Assembly: GCA_030549175.1 (NCBI GenBank)
Contig: JAUKUA010000004.1
Span: forward strand, 1,922,001 to 1,986,000
From: Lasiosphaeris hirsuta
Taxonomy: Eukaryota; Ascomycota; Sordariomycetes; Sordariales; Lasiosphaeriaceae
DNA: 64,000 bases
Direction of reading: 5' to 3'
The position numbers and the translations under genes were made by a program. The notes under the pieces are model-generated. The model saw only the letters and a program-made list of their open reading frames with translations, was not told the DNA's origin and did not search any database. The stretch's first letter is position 1; the number at the start of each line of letters is the position of its first letter. Positions 24,531-35,651 of the stretch are shown in pieces.

Positions 24531-26947
24531 TGCTGAGATGTGTATGTGTGTGTAAAGGTGAGGGTGGGTCGAAGAAGAATTTAGAGATGAGTCGCGTCTC
24601 GGCGGCAACCAGCACGACGATCAGAGCGAAGTTCGAAAAGGAGAAAAATCCCAATTCAGTGTGGGGGGGGAGGATTGGGAGAAGAAGAAGTGTTCCGCAC
24701 TGGGCGAATCGTTTGCGATCCGGAAGATGGATCGTGCCAGGTTGGTGTGGTGGATGGTTGGGAGAACGGTATGCGGGAGTGTTGGGAGGGAGCGAGCGAG
24801 GCAAGGAGAACGAAGTTCAGTTTTTGACGATTCAGAATTGGTCCGCCGAAAAAGAAAGCAGAGGCCACCTGCGCCGCACCCACTCACGCCCACTTGCTCC
24901 CACTGGGCGCAGAGTCCCCCAGGTGCAGTTGCAGCACACGGCAGGCCCCGACAGCAAAGGTGACACAGGGCATGCTAGACGTTCTGGGCTTGCTGTGCTT
25001 CTGGTGTGGCTGTTACATGCTGATTTGACAATCGAAAAAGGCCATTTGCTTCTTGTTTTATTCTTGGGCCGTGTTTGCTAGGCTTTGCTAGGTACCTGAT
25101 GCCCTCTCTTGTGGCTATCCTTCTCCCAGTGTATTTGCACTGTCTAAGGCGGCATGCTTCTTCCCTCGCCGTTTCCCACCAAACTATGTATTTTCTCAAT
25201 TGCCAAGGTTAAGTTTTCCACACCTGGGCCAGGGGCGTGCTGCTGGGTCCAGGTCCAGTCTTGCGGGCTCCTCAAACGGGCGCCCCGTTCTCGCGCCAGG
25301 GCGCGCGAAAACGCAAGCAGCACCTGCAAGCAGCAAGCAGGCGGGCAACTCGCAGCGCACCGAACACAGCCCTGCCCTGCTTTCGTAGACTTGCTAGGTT
25401 CCGTGGACTTGCGCTTTGCGGCCCAGAACTGCAGTTACTGCACCACCCGACTCCATTCTGCCCAATTTTTTCTGCCGGTGTACATTCTCGATTGGCACAT
25501 TTGGCAATTGGATCAGCTTGTGCGTGTTTTTTTGCCTCTCGAGGCCACCAGTCGCACTTGATCAGGAGGTCCCAAGGGCCCCAGGACGAGCCAGGAATGG
25601 CTTGAAGGGACGGCACCCTTGCGTGGCCGGATGCGACCAAAGGAGGCGAAGCTGCTTCGGTGCAAGCCCCCCCAGTGTGCCCCAAGAGCCCCAACCGCAC
25701 ACGCTCCTCAGACGCCCTCGCGTGCCCAGACACCACACACACACGTCGTCTCCCGCGGGCAGCTGCCTGGCCTCCAGTCAGTCAAGCATGTGGTTGGCTG
25801 CTCGTCGGGCGCGTGCCCCAAATCTCGTGGTGGATAAAGGGCTGCTAGCACCAAACGACGTCAGGGCCTCGCCAGGCACAGCTCCAAAGCAGCCTAGCGC
25901 AACACGCCCAACCGTCTGCCGAGCAGAACAAAGGTGAGCAAGTCACATGACCCCTATTGCGGCATCGGTTTCCAGGTTTTGCTGTCTGAGAAGCATTTAC
26001 CCCGGATCAACGACGGATCAAAGGTGGGCTCGTAGACAGCGCTGACAGGCACCCGAAGCGGCAGGGTATGTGTATCGGTATAGGTGTGTATGGGTCTGCC
26101 TCGACCCGCACAAACATGGTGAAGCCAGTCGATCCTTCCATCCCACTGCTTCCCTGCGCACAGCAAAGCGCAAGTCTGCTATCTGCACTAGCGTTTCTTC
26201 TTTGTCTAACGGTCCGAACCAGACTTCTACACGAGCCCGGTCTGAAGGAGGGAGTGCCCACTGTAAAGAAATATCTGGTGTGTACCCAAGGCCCGACGTA
26301 GAATGCTGGACCCAATGCGCCGGGCCGCATAGCCACATAGCCACGCCGTTGCTCGCCCAGCAGACAGGCATTTTTTACAGTAAAGCTACAAAAGTTGAGC
26401 CTAGATAGATACGGTAAAACGCCAATAGCGCTGAGTAAGGCTATATATACTTACCTCAGCCTTCTTCTCAGCTCCCGGTGCGACCCCAGTCATCGCGCCC
26501 TTCGCAGCAATCCCCAAAGGGCGGAAGTGAATGCGAACTTGGGTGGTCCAAACTGCTGCACTGAAGCCCAGCTATGGATGTGGATGGGAGGTAAGGAGGG
26601 TATCAGTCTATTTGCCAGACACGGCATCAGGGAACCTTTGAAAGTGGCCTGAGGAATAAGAAAGTGAGCTCAGTGCAGTTCCAGATAAGATAAGGTGGCG
26701 GCTGCTGCCGTTAGTAGGCATGATTGGCTGGTGGATTGGGCCTCTCGGGTGGGTCATTACCTGCCCTGTGTGCCATGATGATGATGCCGTACCAACGTCG
26801 CAAACGTCGCACCTCCAATCCCAATTCCCCAAGCTGAAGAACGACTGCACCACCACCTGCCACTGGGTGCACCCATCACGACTACCCGACACCCCGGTGT
26901 TCTCGCGACGCCGCAGCGTTGCGGTCAATTGAGCCGACCGGGCGACC
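24531..26947. other. Divergent intergenic region (Def1-like / mitochondrial protein)
   Basis: A shared upstream region of 2.4 kb between a minus and a plus gene. The Def1-proximal 400 bp is C/T-rich on the coding strand, as expected for a leader. No other gene is seen. A 19-bp segment at 24974-24992 recurs with one change at 44833-44851. Confidence 0.6.
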
Positions 26948-28162
26948 ATGTTTAAAACCAAGGCCCTCTGCTCGTTCAAGAGCATCTTCCCTCCCATTAA
27001 CCAACCGCTACCACTCAGAGAGCGCGATACCAAAAGGTTGCTCAACGCTCTCACCTCCTCCTTCCGCACTCGCCTTGACGAAGAACATGGCTTTGCACCG
27101 GTTTCTCCCGTCAAGTACCTCCCCTCGACAGCCGCCCCGGCTGCGTCAACTTTGAAGGATGCACCCAGCCAGCCAACAGACCGCCATCTCCGCGCCATCC
27201 TCAGTAATCCCCTGTTTGGCCACAATGATACACCGGCCGGAGCAGCAAATCCCCAGGACCCAATATGGGGCGGCCACAAGGAAATATTTTCGAGAGCAGC
27301 CGGCAAGGGACTGATGGATATCAGGAGGGCACATGGTTTCCTCTTGCGGGTCACCCAAGACATACGCCAGTTACCAACCATATCATTGCAGAAGGGTATG
27401 CAGGAATCCGGAGCCGGCCTCCTAGTCCTGAGATGGCTGCGTGCCTCCGGACAGGAACGCAGTCTTTCCTTCATCCAAAACGGCGCATTTACCCAGGTCC
27501 TCATGCGATTCATGGTTGCTGAGGGCCTAGACGAGTTGGCCTGGACCTGGCTCCAACAGTTGCTGCCCAAAGATGGCACCGCGGACGCTTCCAACAAAGC
27601 ATCTGCCTCGTACTTGCTCAACACCCTTTTGGTGGCCAAGTCTGGAGCCCTGGAGCTGGACGACGCTTATGCTTCCATCCTTAGAGCCGAGTCTCTCTTC
27701 AAAGAACGCGCGGCTGAGCCATTGAGCCTTCTACGATCCTGGCGTAACCTCGCTTGGGAGTCAACATTCGACTCTTGGAGGCACAAGGTACCAGGCGTCG
27801 ACCTGTTCGAGTCCTTTGTCGTCATGCCCGAGCATATCGGCCAACCAATGGCTCTCGAGCATGCCCACCTCGATCTCTATCACCCAACTCTGCCTTCGGC
27901 TGATCAGGCTGTCTCCTATATCACAAATGACAATGAATGGCGCACGACGTTGCCAAAAGTCATCTCCGAAAGTGCCAATCCAAAGAAAGCTCTAGTCAAA
28001 TATGGCAAAAAGCTCAGCTCACTTGGCATCGACACTGTGCAGCATCTCACAAAGGCGGGCGAGTCGAGAGACGCACAGCTGATACTGGAGCTGACTCGCA
28101 GAAACCTGGCCATGCTGGGCTACAACTTTATAATCGGCCCTGGCCAGGATGCGATTGCTTGA
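26948..28162 (+). CDS. Conserved fungal protein, probably mitochondrial
   Basis: A single exon of 404 aa. The N-terminus (MFKTKALCSFKSIFPPIN) has Lys/Phe/Ser and no acidic residues, as in a mitochondrial presequence. The motif RHLRAILSNPLFG near residue 80 resembles a segment common in large helical mitochondrial proteins of Sordariomycetes. The rest is helical with no transmembrane span: blocks AHGFLLRVTQDIRQL, WTWLQQLLPKDG, SYLLNTLLVAKSGALELDDAYAS (split here by commas only in reading), and a C-terminal LILELTRRNLAMLGYNF. It may act in mitochondrial gene expression or complex assembly, but this is inference; no catalytic motif is visible. The ATG has A at -3, a good fungal context. Divergent from the Def1-like gene. 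Confidence 0.75.
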   Translation: MFKTKALCSFKSIFPPINQPLPLRERDTKRLLNALTSSFRTRLDEEHGFAPVSPVKYLPSTAAPAASTLKDAPSQPTDRHLRAILSNPLFGHNDTPAGAANPQDPIWGGHKEIFSRAAGKGLMDIRRAHGFLLRVTQDIRQLPTISLQKGMQESGAGLLVLRWLRASGQERSLSFIQNGAFTQVLMRFMVAEGLDELAWTWLQQLLPKDGTADASNKASASYLLNTLLVAKSGALELDDAYASILRAESLFKERAAEPLSLLRSWRNLAWESTFDSWRHKVPGVDLFESFVVMPEHIGQPMALEHAHLDLYHPTLPSADQAVSYITNDNEWRTTLPKVISESANPKKALVKYGKKLSSLGIDTVQHLTKAGESRDAQLILELTRRNLAMLGYNFIIGPGQDAIA

Positions 28163-28731
28163 TAGTCTGGCTTTGCTGTTACTATCGTTCGCAATGTTTG
28201 GGGGGCAGGCATTTTGGAGAAGGTGGATTCTCCGTTGTGCCCGCCGGTATTAGGTGACGAACAGATTCATCAGCGACGGCCCGGCCTGATGGTAGTGCAA
28301 GAAGCTTTGGACGGAAACACCAAGCTGCGGAGAAAACCGGCAGCCGAGAATATTTTGGCTCGTTTCCCGGTGGCATAACATGTCATATATGGGGGAGAGG
28401 AAGGGCCGGGCTTCACGAGTACGACCGCGGAGCCATAGAAATGGTGTGGATGATTTTACGTGGGAGGTAGATAGAACTGCCCTTCCGAGCACTTTGCGGC
28501 GAGTTTCTTTCCTCAAGCGTACACTGCTTCCAAGGAAATGTTGTTATGGTTACTCATTGCAGCTGCTGCAATTACCTGTTGTGTATAAACAATGGTATAA
28601 AAAGCCTTCAGATCTTCGAAAGAATGGGTATCAGACAAACAAAACCAGCTCCGCAACCATTCCAAATCCCCAGCCCAAGACCCGGTTTTCCCATACCAAT
28701 TCATTTTGTGCATCATACCATCATGATTAAA
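28163..28731. other. Convergent 3' flanks
   Basis: Untranslated flanks between a plus gene (ends 28162) and the minus kelch gene (ends 28732). No coding signal; the right half becomes AT-richer. Confidence 0.75.
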
Positions 28732-31604
28732 TTACTCGCTCTCATTCCCCACACTCCCCTCCAGCCCATTAACCACCCTCAACGCCCGCCTGGGTCCTAG
28801 AACAACGCTAAAGAAACTCGGCTCCTGCCCATCAAGCAGCATCTCGGCCGACGATGTACTCTCCCCGCTACCGCTCCGCCTAGGCGGCGCCCCAGCGTCC
28901 GCACTTCCGCCACTGGCAGACGTCGGCTGAACACCCGCACCACTCATCCCGCTTCCGGACGTCAGCCGGCTCTCGGGCGTAACCCCGCTTCCACTTCCAC
29001 TTCCACTTCCACTACTCTCCCCATGCCACCACCCAGCCGCCGGCCGCGCCAGGTACTGCCCGGCGGCGCCGCTCGACCGCCGCCGCGACTCGCTGCTCCC
29101 GCTGCTCTCGGGGGTCGGCTGCTCGTCGAGGAACAGCTTCGGCTCCACGGGCGGCATGCCGCCCCACCCGACGGAATCCGCCGTGTCCGTCGACAGATCC
29201 CGGCGGTGCGAGCGCCCGCGCTGTTCCATCTCTCCCGCCGCGGCGGGAGTGTAGGAGTTACTGCTGTCGCGGTGCGGGGCGAAGAAGGCGGCCAAGCCGG
29301 ATGTCGCGGAGCCGCCGTACCGGTTCGCGACGGCCAGGTGCGTCTTGTATGCGCGCACCTGGCGGCGGTACAGCCAGGCGCAGTAGCCCAGGTAGAGGGC
29401 GAGGAGGCCTGCCAGGCCGGCGATGATGCCCGCAGCGATCAGTCCCGGGCGGCGAGGGTCGTCGGAGGGGGTGGACCCGCTGGCTCCGGGGTTGGATGGG
29501 TCGGGGGGGACGCCGCCGGTGGAGGTGGCGTCGGGGCCCCATTGGGTGATTGTGGCGGTGTTTCCCGCGGCCGTGATGGTGAAGACGGGGGCTTTGCCGG
29601 TGGCGAAAGGACCACCGGTTGCCGGGCCTGCGGCGGGCGTGGTGGCGGTGGCGCCGCCGTTACTGTTTCCGCCGATGACGGCGGCGACGGCGTCGGGGAC
29701 TTTGTAGCCGAACGAGTTGGCGAGGACGGAATTTTCAGAGTACAGGTCAGGTTGGTGAGGGAGCGCGGTGAAACGCGAGGACCACGTGAGAGAGGTCGCG
29801 TTGAAGACGAAGATACCCGGGGACTCGCAGGCTGGCGAGGTACCGATATAACCACCTATGACGACGATCTGGCCGTCACGGAGGTTACAAGTGTGTCCCG
29901 CGCGCGGGGGAGGAGGGTTAGAGTTGGATTGGTCGACTTTTATCCAGGTGAAGGAAGGGATAGACAGGATATACATGTCTGAATATTGGACTTGCTCTCG
30001 CTGGCGGGGTATTAGTATGCGTGTACGGGGCTAAGCAGGTCATTGCACATTTGGGGAAAGACTTACATAGGGCTGCAGATTCTGCCCCCCGAAAAGGTAT
30101 ATCTGAAAGCTAGAGGTATCGGGGGCCGAGGCGATGACAGCACAGGGGTTGACTCGGACCGAAGGCGGCGTGCCACTCGTCTGTTGGTGGTACCACTCAG
30201 AGCGCGCAATATCGTAGACGTCGAGTGTGGAAAGAGTCTCCGAGAAGGTGTCGGCCGTGCCGCCCGCGAGACCGATGAGGACCCCTTTCTCACCCCATCC
30301 AGGTACAAACACCAGCACGCCATCAGCCCGCTCGGTAAATCCCGAGTCTGCTTGAAGTCCGCCTTGTGTGATGTTTCTGTAGGCGCCTCCATCACCAGCC
30401 CCGGTTCCGTCCGCCAGGGCGTAAACACCATCGTTGATGTAAGTTGGATGTGTGAACTCCAATAGACTCTTCAGATACACGCGGGCAATCTGGTTGGACC
30501 AACCCGGCGTCGTGGACAAATCCAAGTGTCCTCCAAAATACCAAGATAGCCCTAGCTCAGGTACCGACAAGCCGGCACCTTCAGCAGACCTTTGTACCGG
30601 AACATCCCCGCCATCTGAGTGGTTCCCAGCCGACGTCCTGGGGCTCATATACTCGGCCCACGTCTTGCTGGCGATGCTGTACTTCCACAGAGACACTGGA
30701 GCGGGCTCAACATAGGGGTTATCCGCGAATTCTCCGCCGTATAGATACAAGTCGTTGAAATCATTCCAGAGATAGCCGTTGGCGACAGCAGGCGGTCCTG
30801 ACGGCTGACTGAGGCCACTCAAAGACGGCGAACTAATGTCCCATGACTTTGTGAGATCAAGAACAAGGAAGTCGTTGTCTGCCAAGGTTTAGCAATGTCT
30901 CGTACAAACGTAAAGGGGGCTTACTCCAAGTGTCTGTCGTCTGCTCGGCGAACGTCTTTGCTTGGCCGCCGTAAATATACAGTGTCCCGTTGAGAAGTGC
31001 GGCTGGGGTCACGAGTCAGCATTCGGGTATGCGGTCTCGAGGTCGCGCGGAACTCACTTTGTTGACTCCACCGTTTGCATACTTTTGTTTGTGTATTTGC
31101 TCTGGAATCCAGAACGGGACCAAAGCCCTTGGGCCTCTGGTGAATCACGCCGGCGTCGGCCCCGTTGAGTGAGACCTTTTCACGGCCGTTGTAGTAGCTG
31201 AACCCCGGAAGCACAACGGCAATTAGAAGCGCGATGGTCGTAAGCCTCGTGAGGCCTGCCAAGCTCGGAGGCGGAGCACTCGAGGCGGTTCTGATCTTCG
31301 GCCGGCGGCCTGGTGTCAGTCTCGAGTACCACGGCTTTTGCGACGACGGAGAATTAGGCGATCTGAGCGAGTCGGTATCGTCTTGCCCCTGGCCGTGCCC
31401 TACCTGTCTTTCAGTCTCACTCCGGCCATCGTCGCTGTTACCCTCCTGTCGTCGTTCGGTAGAGGTTCGGATGGTGTAAGGTAAGGCCAGGCCCGTGAGC
31501 TCGCCAAACTCCTTCTCGTTCAAATACGACAAATGCGGGTCGTCCTCGTCCAGCCCAATCTCCTTGAACACGGATTTTCGGTCTTTTCTGATTTTGCCAA
31601 TCAT
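28732..31604 (-). CDS. Kelch-repeat protein with two membrane segments
   Basis: Four exons: 31604-31058, 31002-30925, 30878-30067, 30000-28732; introns of 55, 46 and 66 nt, all GT-AG and frame-keeping; 901 aa. The N-terminal tail (MIGKIRKDRKSVFKEIGLDE) is polar. A hydrophobic segment lies about 119-137 (TRLTTIALLIAVVLPGFSYY). Then come CKRWSQQ and ALLNGTLYIYGGQAK (kelch start), NNDFLVLDLTKSWDISSPSL, further kelch blades (DLYLYGGE, YLFGGQNLQPY, IVVIGGYIG), a Thr/Gly/Pro stalk, a second membrane segment about 664-690 (LIAAGIIAGLAGLLALYLGY) and a Ser/Gly-rich tail ending FFSVVLGPRRALRVVNGLE. The beta-propeller is thus predicted outside the cytoplasm with both ends inside. The family is widespread in filamentous fungi, often called kelch or cell-wall-anchored proteins; substrate unknown. 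The start is uncertain because the frame is open upstream to 31871. Confidence 0.85.
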
Positions 31605-33311
31605 CTGGAAGGAAGGGGGGCGCCCTGAGCCTTCGCGAATTCGATCATTAGTGTATTGATGGTGGAACCTCGGTCGTACAGGACTCGGGGCGCCGGTCCT
31701 CGAGGGTATTTCAGGGCCCGAGGAGCATTTTGAGAGGGTGACGAAGGACATGGCCGACAGATGCAAAGCCACGTCGATCTCAGGCGGGAAGGGTACGGGA
31801 TTTGATGGAGGTATTGCCACCTCACAGGTCACGACATAAATGAGCAATGAGGTCACACCGCAGCCCAGCAATCGCAGTGGCTTCGTGTCGTATGGAGTAA
31901 CGGGGCTTGCGGGAGAATAGATGGGGAAAAAAAAAGGGGAACAGTCGCCGCTCTCAGCACGAGAGTCGATCAGTTGGGGGTCGAGACGGAATTTAACGAA
32001 ACGACAACACGATCAAGCATGAGCTGAACAAGAGAACAAGAAGCTAGTGATGCCCCACCAACAACCGCATAGCGGTTCGCGCTGTCCACCACGCCTTGGC
32101 CGTCACAGGCGATGGGATGCAAGCAATAGTCGCGCAGATCCGACCAGTTCAGACAAGGTACAAGCTTCGGTGTGGGTTCCAACCTACCAAGAACGGGCTG
32201 GGGGGAACCCCTGGAAGCGACGACATCATCGTGGCCGAGCAGGGAAGCTGACCCGCGACACGTCGACTTCTGGATAATGGATCATGGATCCCGTTTGTTT
32301 TGGGCGAGGTGTTAAGTCGTCTCGAGTAGCGGCTGCCAACCTTGGCAACCCCTCTCGGCTTTAGAAAAGGACATGATCTCGGATTCGTGGCGCGATCGGG
32401 GCATTCTGGGCCTGTCCGAGTTCGAGCACAGCTGCTGGGGACACAAAACTTGAAAGGCGGATTGGGCGGAATTGGGGGATAAATTTGCCGGTCGTCGACG
32501 TGCCTTGGACGGACCGTCACGGCCCAATAGAGGGCAGGAGCGAAACGCGGCTTTGATTGGTTTATTCGGCCGTCGATGACCTCATATCGTCCATGCCCCC
32601 CAAACCACTCGATTCCTTCCACTTTTGATCCTGTTCCTGTTCCTGTTCCAATGCCTGCCGGCTTTCTCCTCGCTGCTCCCCAGTATCCCGGGGCTCGGGC
32701 CGTTATAGTGGTGCATCTGAGACAGCGGGGTGACATCCATGTGGGCATCGTGGGACTCCATCAAAGGGTGATGGCGGAAACATGGGTTGGAGCCGCAACG
32801 TTGGGTGTTACAGGTATCCAGGGTTAGGGCTCAGCGCTTGCGAGAGACATCCAATGCTCTCAAGAGGTCTTGGCTCACACTCTCTAGGCCTCAGGATAAT
32901 TCCAACTCGGGGCTCCTTTTCCAAAGCCCACTTTACTCGATGTTTCTGCATGCGTCATAATTAATTTTGAACTGGCAACGTTCGCCATTTTGGACCAGTT
33001 AGATACCAAAATTCACCGAGTCCATCCCGCCTTCCCCATTTTGCCATCTAATAATGCCAGGGGAAGAAGGTGGAGGACTCAGATAAATAGACAAGCTCTC
33101 ATGAAATTATGGTATTGCATAGCTAAATGTAGGAATCTCTTGGCCGAAAGGTTGCATATCTTCAGCCGAGGCGTACTCTCAGCCTCACACGCCCCCATGA
33201 GTCACCGGCGAAGCTCGTCTCGGCATCACGACTATACCTTTCCAAAAGGTTCATAAAGGCCCAGTTACCTATCATCTCACTGCCTATCAATAATCTCAAC
33301 CCATAACCGTC
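31605..33311. other. Divergent intergenic region (kelch / DUF4291)
   Basis: Upstream regions of the minus kelch gene and the plus DUF4291 gene. It has a TCCTGT tandem patch near 32629-32650 and an A-rich run near 31928-31937. The longest open frame (32149-32748, minus) is compositionally unlike a gene. Confidence 0.65.
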
Positions 33312-33938
33312 ATGGGATCACCCATCATGTCCCGCCCGTACAAGCAAATCCGCGCCCTTTACGACGATGAGACAATCACCGTCTACCAGGCCTACAACAC
33401 CGCCATCGCTGCAGCCGCCATCGCCCAGCAAAAGCTCAATGCCTCGCCCCGGTTCCGCACCACCCGCATGACGTGGATCAAGCCCAGCTGGGCCTGGATG
33501 CTGTATCGCGCGGGATACTCGTACAAAGACTCGGGCCAGGAGCGGATCCTCGCTCTCAAGATGAGACATGCCGACTTCGTGGCCATACTCCAAAAGGGCG
33601 CTGCCGTGGGTGAGGAGTCCGGTTCGCTGCCCGAAGTGAGGATCCAGTGGGACCCGGAGCGAGATGTGCGGCTAGGGAAACTGGAATTTCGGAGTATTCA
33701 GATAGGGATTCCGGCGGGGTTGAGTGAGCGATGGGTGGAGGATATGATTGTGGAGATTGAAGATGTGACGGATAGGGCGAGGGAGCTCAAGAAGATGTTG
33801 GATGAGATGCCAGATGTCAGTGACGAGGAGCTGGTTGAGATGGGGTTGGTACCGGTGGAGAGGCCGTTTGAACTGCCTGAGGAGTTGCAAAGAGGGTTGA
33901 GGATGGTGAAGGTTGGCACTGAGAGCCAGGGATCCTGA
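33312..33938 (+). CDS. DUF4291 family protein
   Basis: A single exon of 208 aa. It matches the DUF4291 layout: IRALYDDETITVYQAYN near the start, FRTTRMTWIKPSWAWMLYR with the conserved Trp-rich MTWIKPSW core, then ILALKM, PEVRIQWDPERD, and the IQIGIPAGLSERWV block near residue 130. The family is found in bacteria and fungi and has no established biochemical role; some databases mislabel fungal members as RNA helicases, for which I see no motif. A second Met six codons in (MSRPYKQIRAL) is an alternative start. No membrane segment or signal peptide is seen. Confidence 0.88.
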   Translation: MGSPIMSRPYKQIRALYDDETITVYQAYNTAIAAAAIAQQKLNASPRFRTTRMTWIKPSWAWMLYRAGYSYKDSGQERILALKMRHADFVAILQKGAAVGEESGSLPEVRIQWDPERDVRLGKLEFRSIQIGIPAGLSERWVEDMIVEIEDVTDRARELKKMLDEMPDVSDEELVEMGLVPVERPFELPEELQRGLRMVKVGTESQGS

Positions 33939-34133
33939 TTCTGGGTTGTTGCAAAGTCGCGCCCTAGCTCTCGTGTCAAAAGTACATGTAGAAGCTTCCA
34001 AGCTGGGAGTAATAGCAGTCTAATTGTAAAAGAACCAGAATCATATTGCCGAATCTAACTCGAACCATTCAACCAAGCAATCGTCTCGTATACGTCATTG
34101 CCGTCAAACATAGCTCTTCCGCTATTAGGGCAA

Positions 34134-34687
34134 TCAAGCAGCCTCGCTGACAGGCACCAGCTTGCCAACCACAAGGTACTTGTCACTGAACCGCTCCTCC
34201 CACCCCTGCAGCGCCCCGAGCTGCTCCCCGTCCAGGTCGGACAGGGTATCCAGGGGGCCGTCGAGGTCCTTGGTCAGCATGTCCTCGTCAAAGCTTCCGC
34301 AGGCGAGACCGCGCGAGGCATCACGGCCGGCGAAGTTGGCGTAGGGCCCACCGGGGCCGTAGAAGTTGCGGCCGCGCGACACGTCAAAGACACGCCCCCG
34401 AACGGCCAGGTACACGGGCGCATCGTTCTCGCCGTTGAACGGCAGCAGGGTGCGCGGGGTAAATGTCTTGAACACGATGGCGGGCTCCTCCTTGGGGATG
34501 ACGGCGGCCGGCGCCGGCTTGAAGAAGGAGTAGGCTGTGTAGAGGAAGAGGCTGGCGAGGAGGAGGTTGAGGGGGGTGAAGAGCGAACTGGAGGAGTGGA
34601 GGTTAGTTGGCGGTCAGGTTAGCGTTTCGGGGGGGTGGGGGCGACTTGCTCGCTGCCCTCGCCGGGCCTGACTGCTTCTTGGGCCAT
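34134..34687 (-). CDS. Dap1/MAPR-type cytochrome b5-like haem-binding membrane protein
   Basis: Two exons: 34687-34650 and 34587-34134, giving 163 aa. The intron (34649-34588, 62 nt) begins GCAAGT, so it is a GC-AG intron; no GT donor nearby gives the required phase. The N-terminal exon reads MAQEAVRPGEGS; the second opens with a membrane anchor (SLFTPLNLLLASLFLYTAYS, about 14-33). A cytochrome-b5-like fold follows: FKTFTPRTLLPFNG, VYLAVRGRVFDVSRGRNFYG, PGGPYANFAGRDASRGLA, with the Tyr residues typical of MAPR haem ligation, ending LSDLDGEQLGALQGWEERF. Family members (Dap1, PGRMC1) bind haem and support cytochrome P450 enzymes in sterol synthesis at the ER; this is inferred by homology. Confidence 0.9.
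34588..34649 (-). other. GC-AG intron in the Dap1-like gene
   Basis: The donor is GCAAGT and the acceptor is CTCCTCCAG. Exon 1 must leave two bases and exon 2 must supply one; only this GC donor meets that phase, and it matches the strong consensus known for GC-AG introns. Confidence 0.8.
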
Positions 34688-35651
34688 TCTTTGCTCGACG
34701 TAGTCCATGTAGGAAGGAAGGTAGGCAGGCCTTTCTCAGACTCCGGAACCTGATGGTGGGGTGAGCTAGCTGACGGTTCGAGAGGTTGGGAGAATTTGTC
34801 CAGAGTCGAGTGACGCCGGCTGGTCCGTGAGGTCGTCAGTTGTCAGCTCGGGGATCCGAAAGGTGGGGCACGCTGCAGGCCAGATCGCGCAATGCGTTAG
34901 GCTGAGCGCACAGGCCACGTTCCTCCCCGCTTATCTTTTCAGCAGCCAACACCCAAGCTCCATCCCATGGGTGGTTTATTGCAACGCAGATCTCGGTTCT
35001 TTTCTGCCCCTCAGCTGTGTAGCCTGCCACCCTGTCTGGGCAACAATTCGGCTTCCCCGCACAGGGTCACTCCCATCTTGGAGGGGTCGCTGAGGGGGCC
35101 GAAACGACATAATTTGTGCCTTGAGCTGAGAACTCTCCCTTCCCTTCGCTCGGCGAAGACCAGAACGAAGTCCTGGACGGTTCCTGCCCGTCGCCAGCTG
35201 GGCCCTGCTGGGCCTCGATGGATCTCGCTGAGGAACGGCAGCACGGCACATCCACTCTAACTTACCAACCTCTGTTCTCAGGTCGGGCCTTGGTCTCACC
35301 AGGACACCCTTCCCCGCGAGCGCATCTACCACCGATGCAGGCCTCACGGAGCACCGCCGCATCTTAGTGCCGCCAAGTGTGATATCCATTCTCCATTGGC
35401 CAAGATAGTCATGATCAGTCTCGGAGGCTTCGCACCAACCGGCCAGGCCAGGCCAGCTGAGCCTGCCTCTCTCCACCTTGTGTCCCTGTCGCTGTGCTGT
35501 CATATATCCCTCACACACACACACATATATATATATATAGTAGCTACCTCCCTAGCGCCCTCTGTGTCGTGGAGCTGCCTCCGTTTGACTGAATCCATCC
35601 CAAGCACTTGACATAGCCAAATCCACGCCACCCACGCGCCTCCCTCACAAG
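34688..35651. other. Divergent intergenic region with CA/TA microsatellite
   Basis: Upstream regions of the Dap1-like gene (minus) and the small protein gene (plus). A CA-repeat runs directly into a TA-repeat at about 35511-35539, some 115 bp before the next start codon. Confidence 0.7.
35511..35539. repeat. (CA)n(TA)n compound microsatellite
   Basis: Seven or so CA units followed by about seven TA units in the promoter or leader of the small protein gene; the TA part could also serve as a TATA-like element. Confidence 0.85.

Noticed and set aside
26608..27639. 343-codon minus-strand open frame
   Set aside because: Antisense shadow of the mitochondrial-protein gene at 26948-28162, which has the coherent protein.
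29023..29982. 319-codon plus-strand open frame rich in Gly/Arg/Val
   Set aside because: Antisense to the kelch protein's last exon, whose translation carries conserved blocks.
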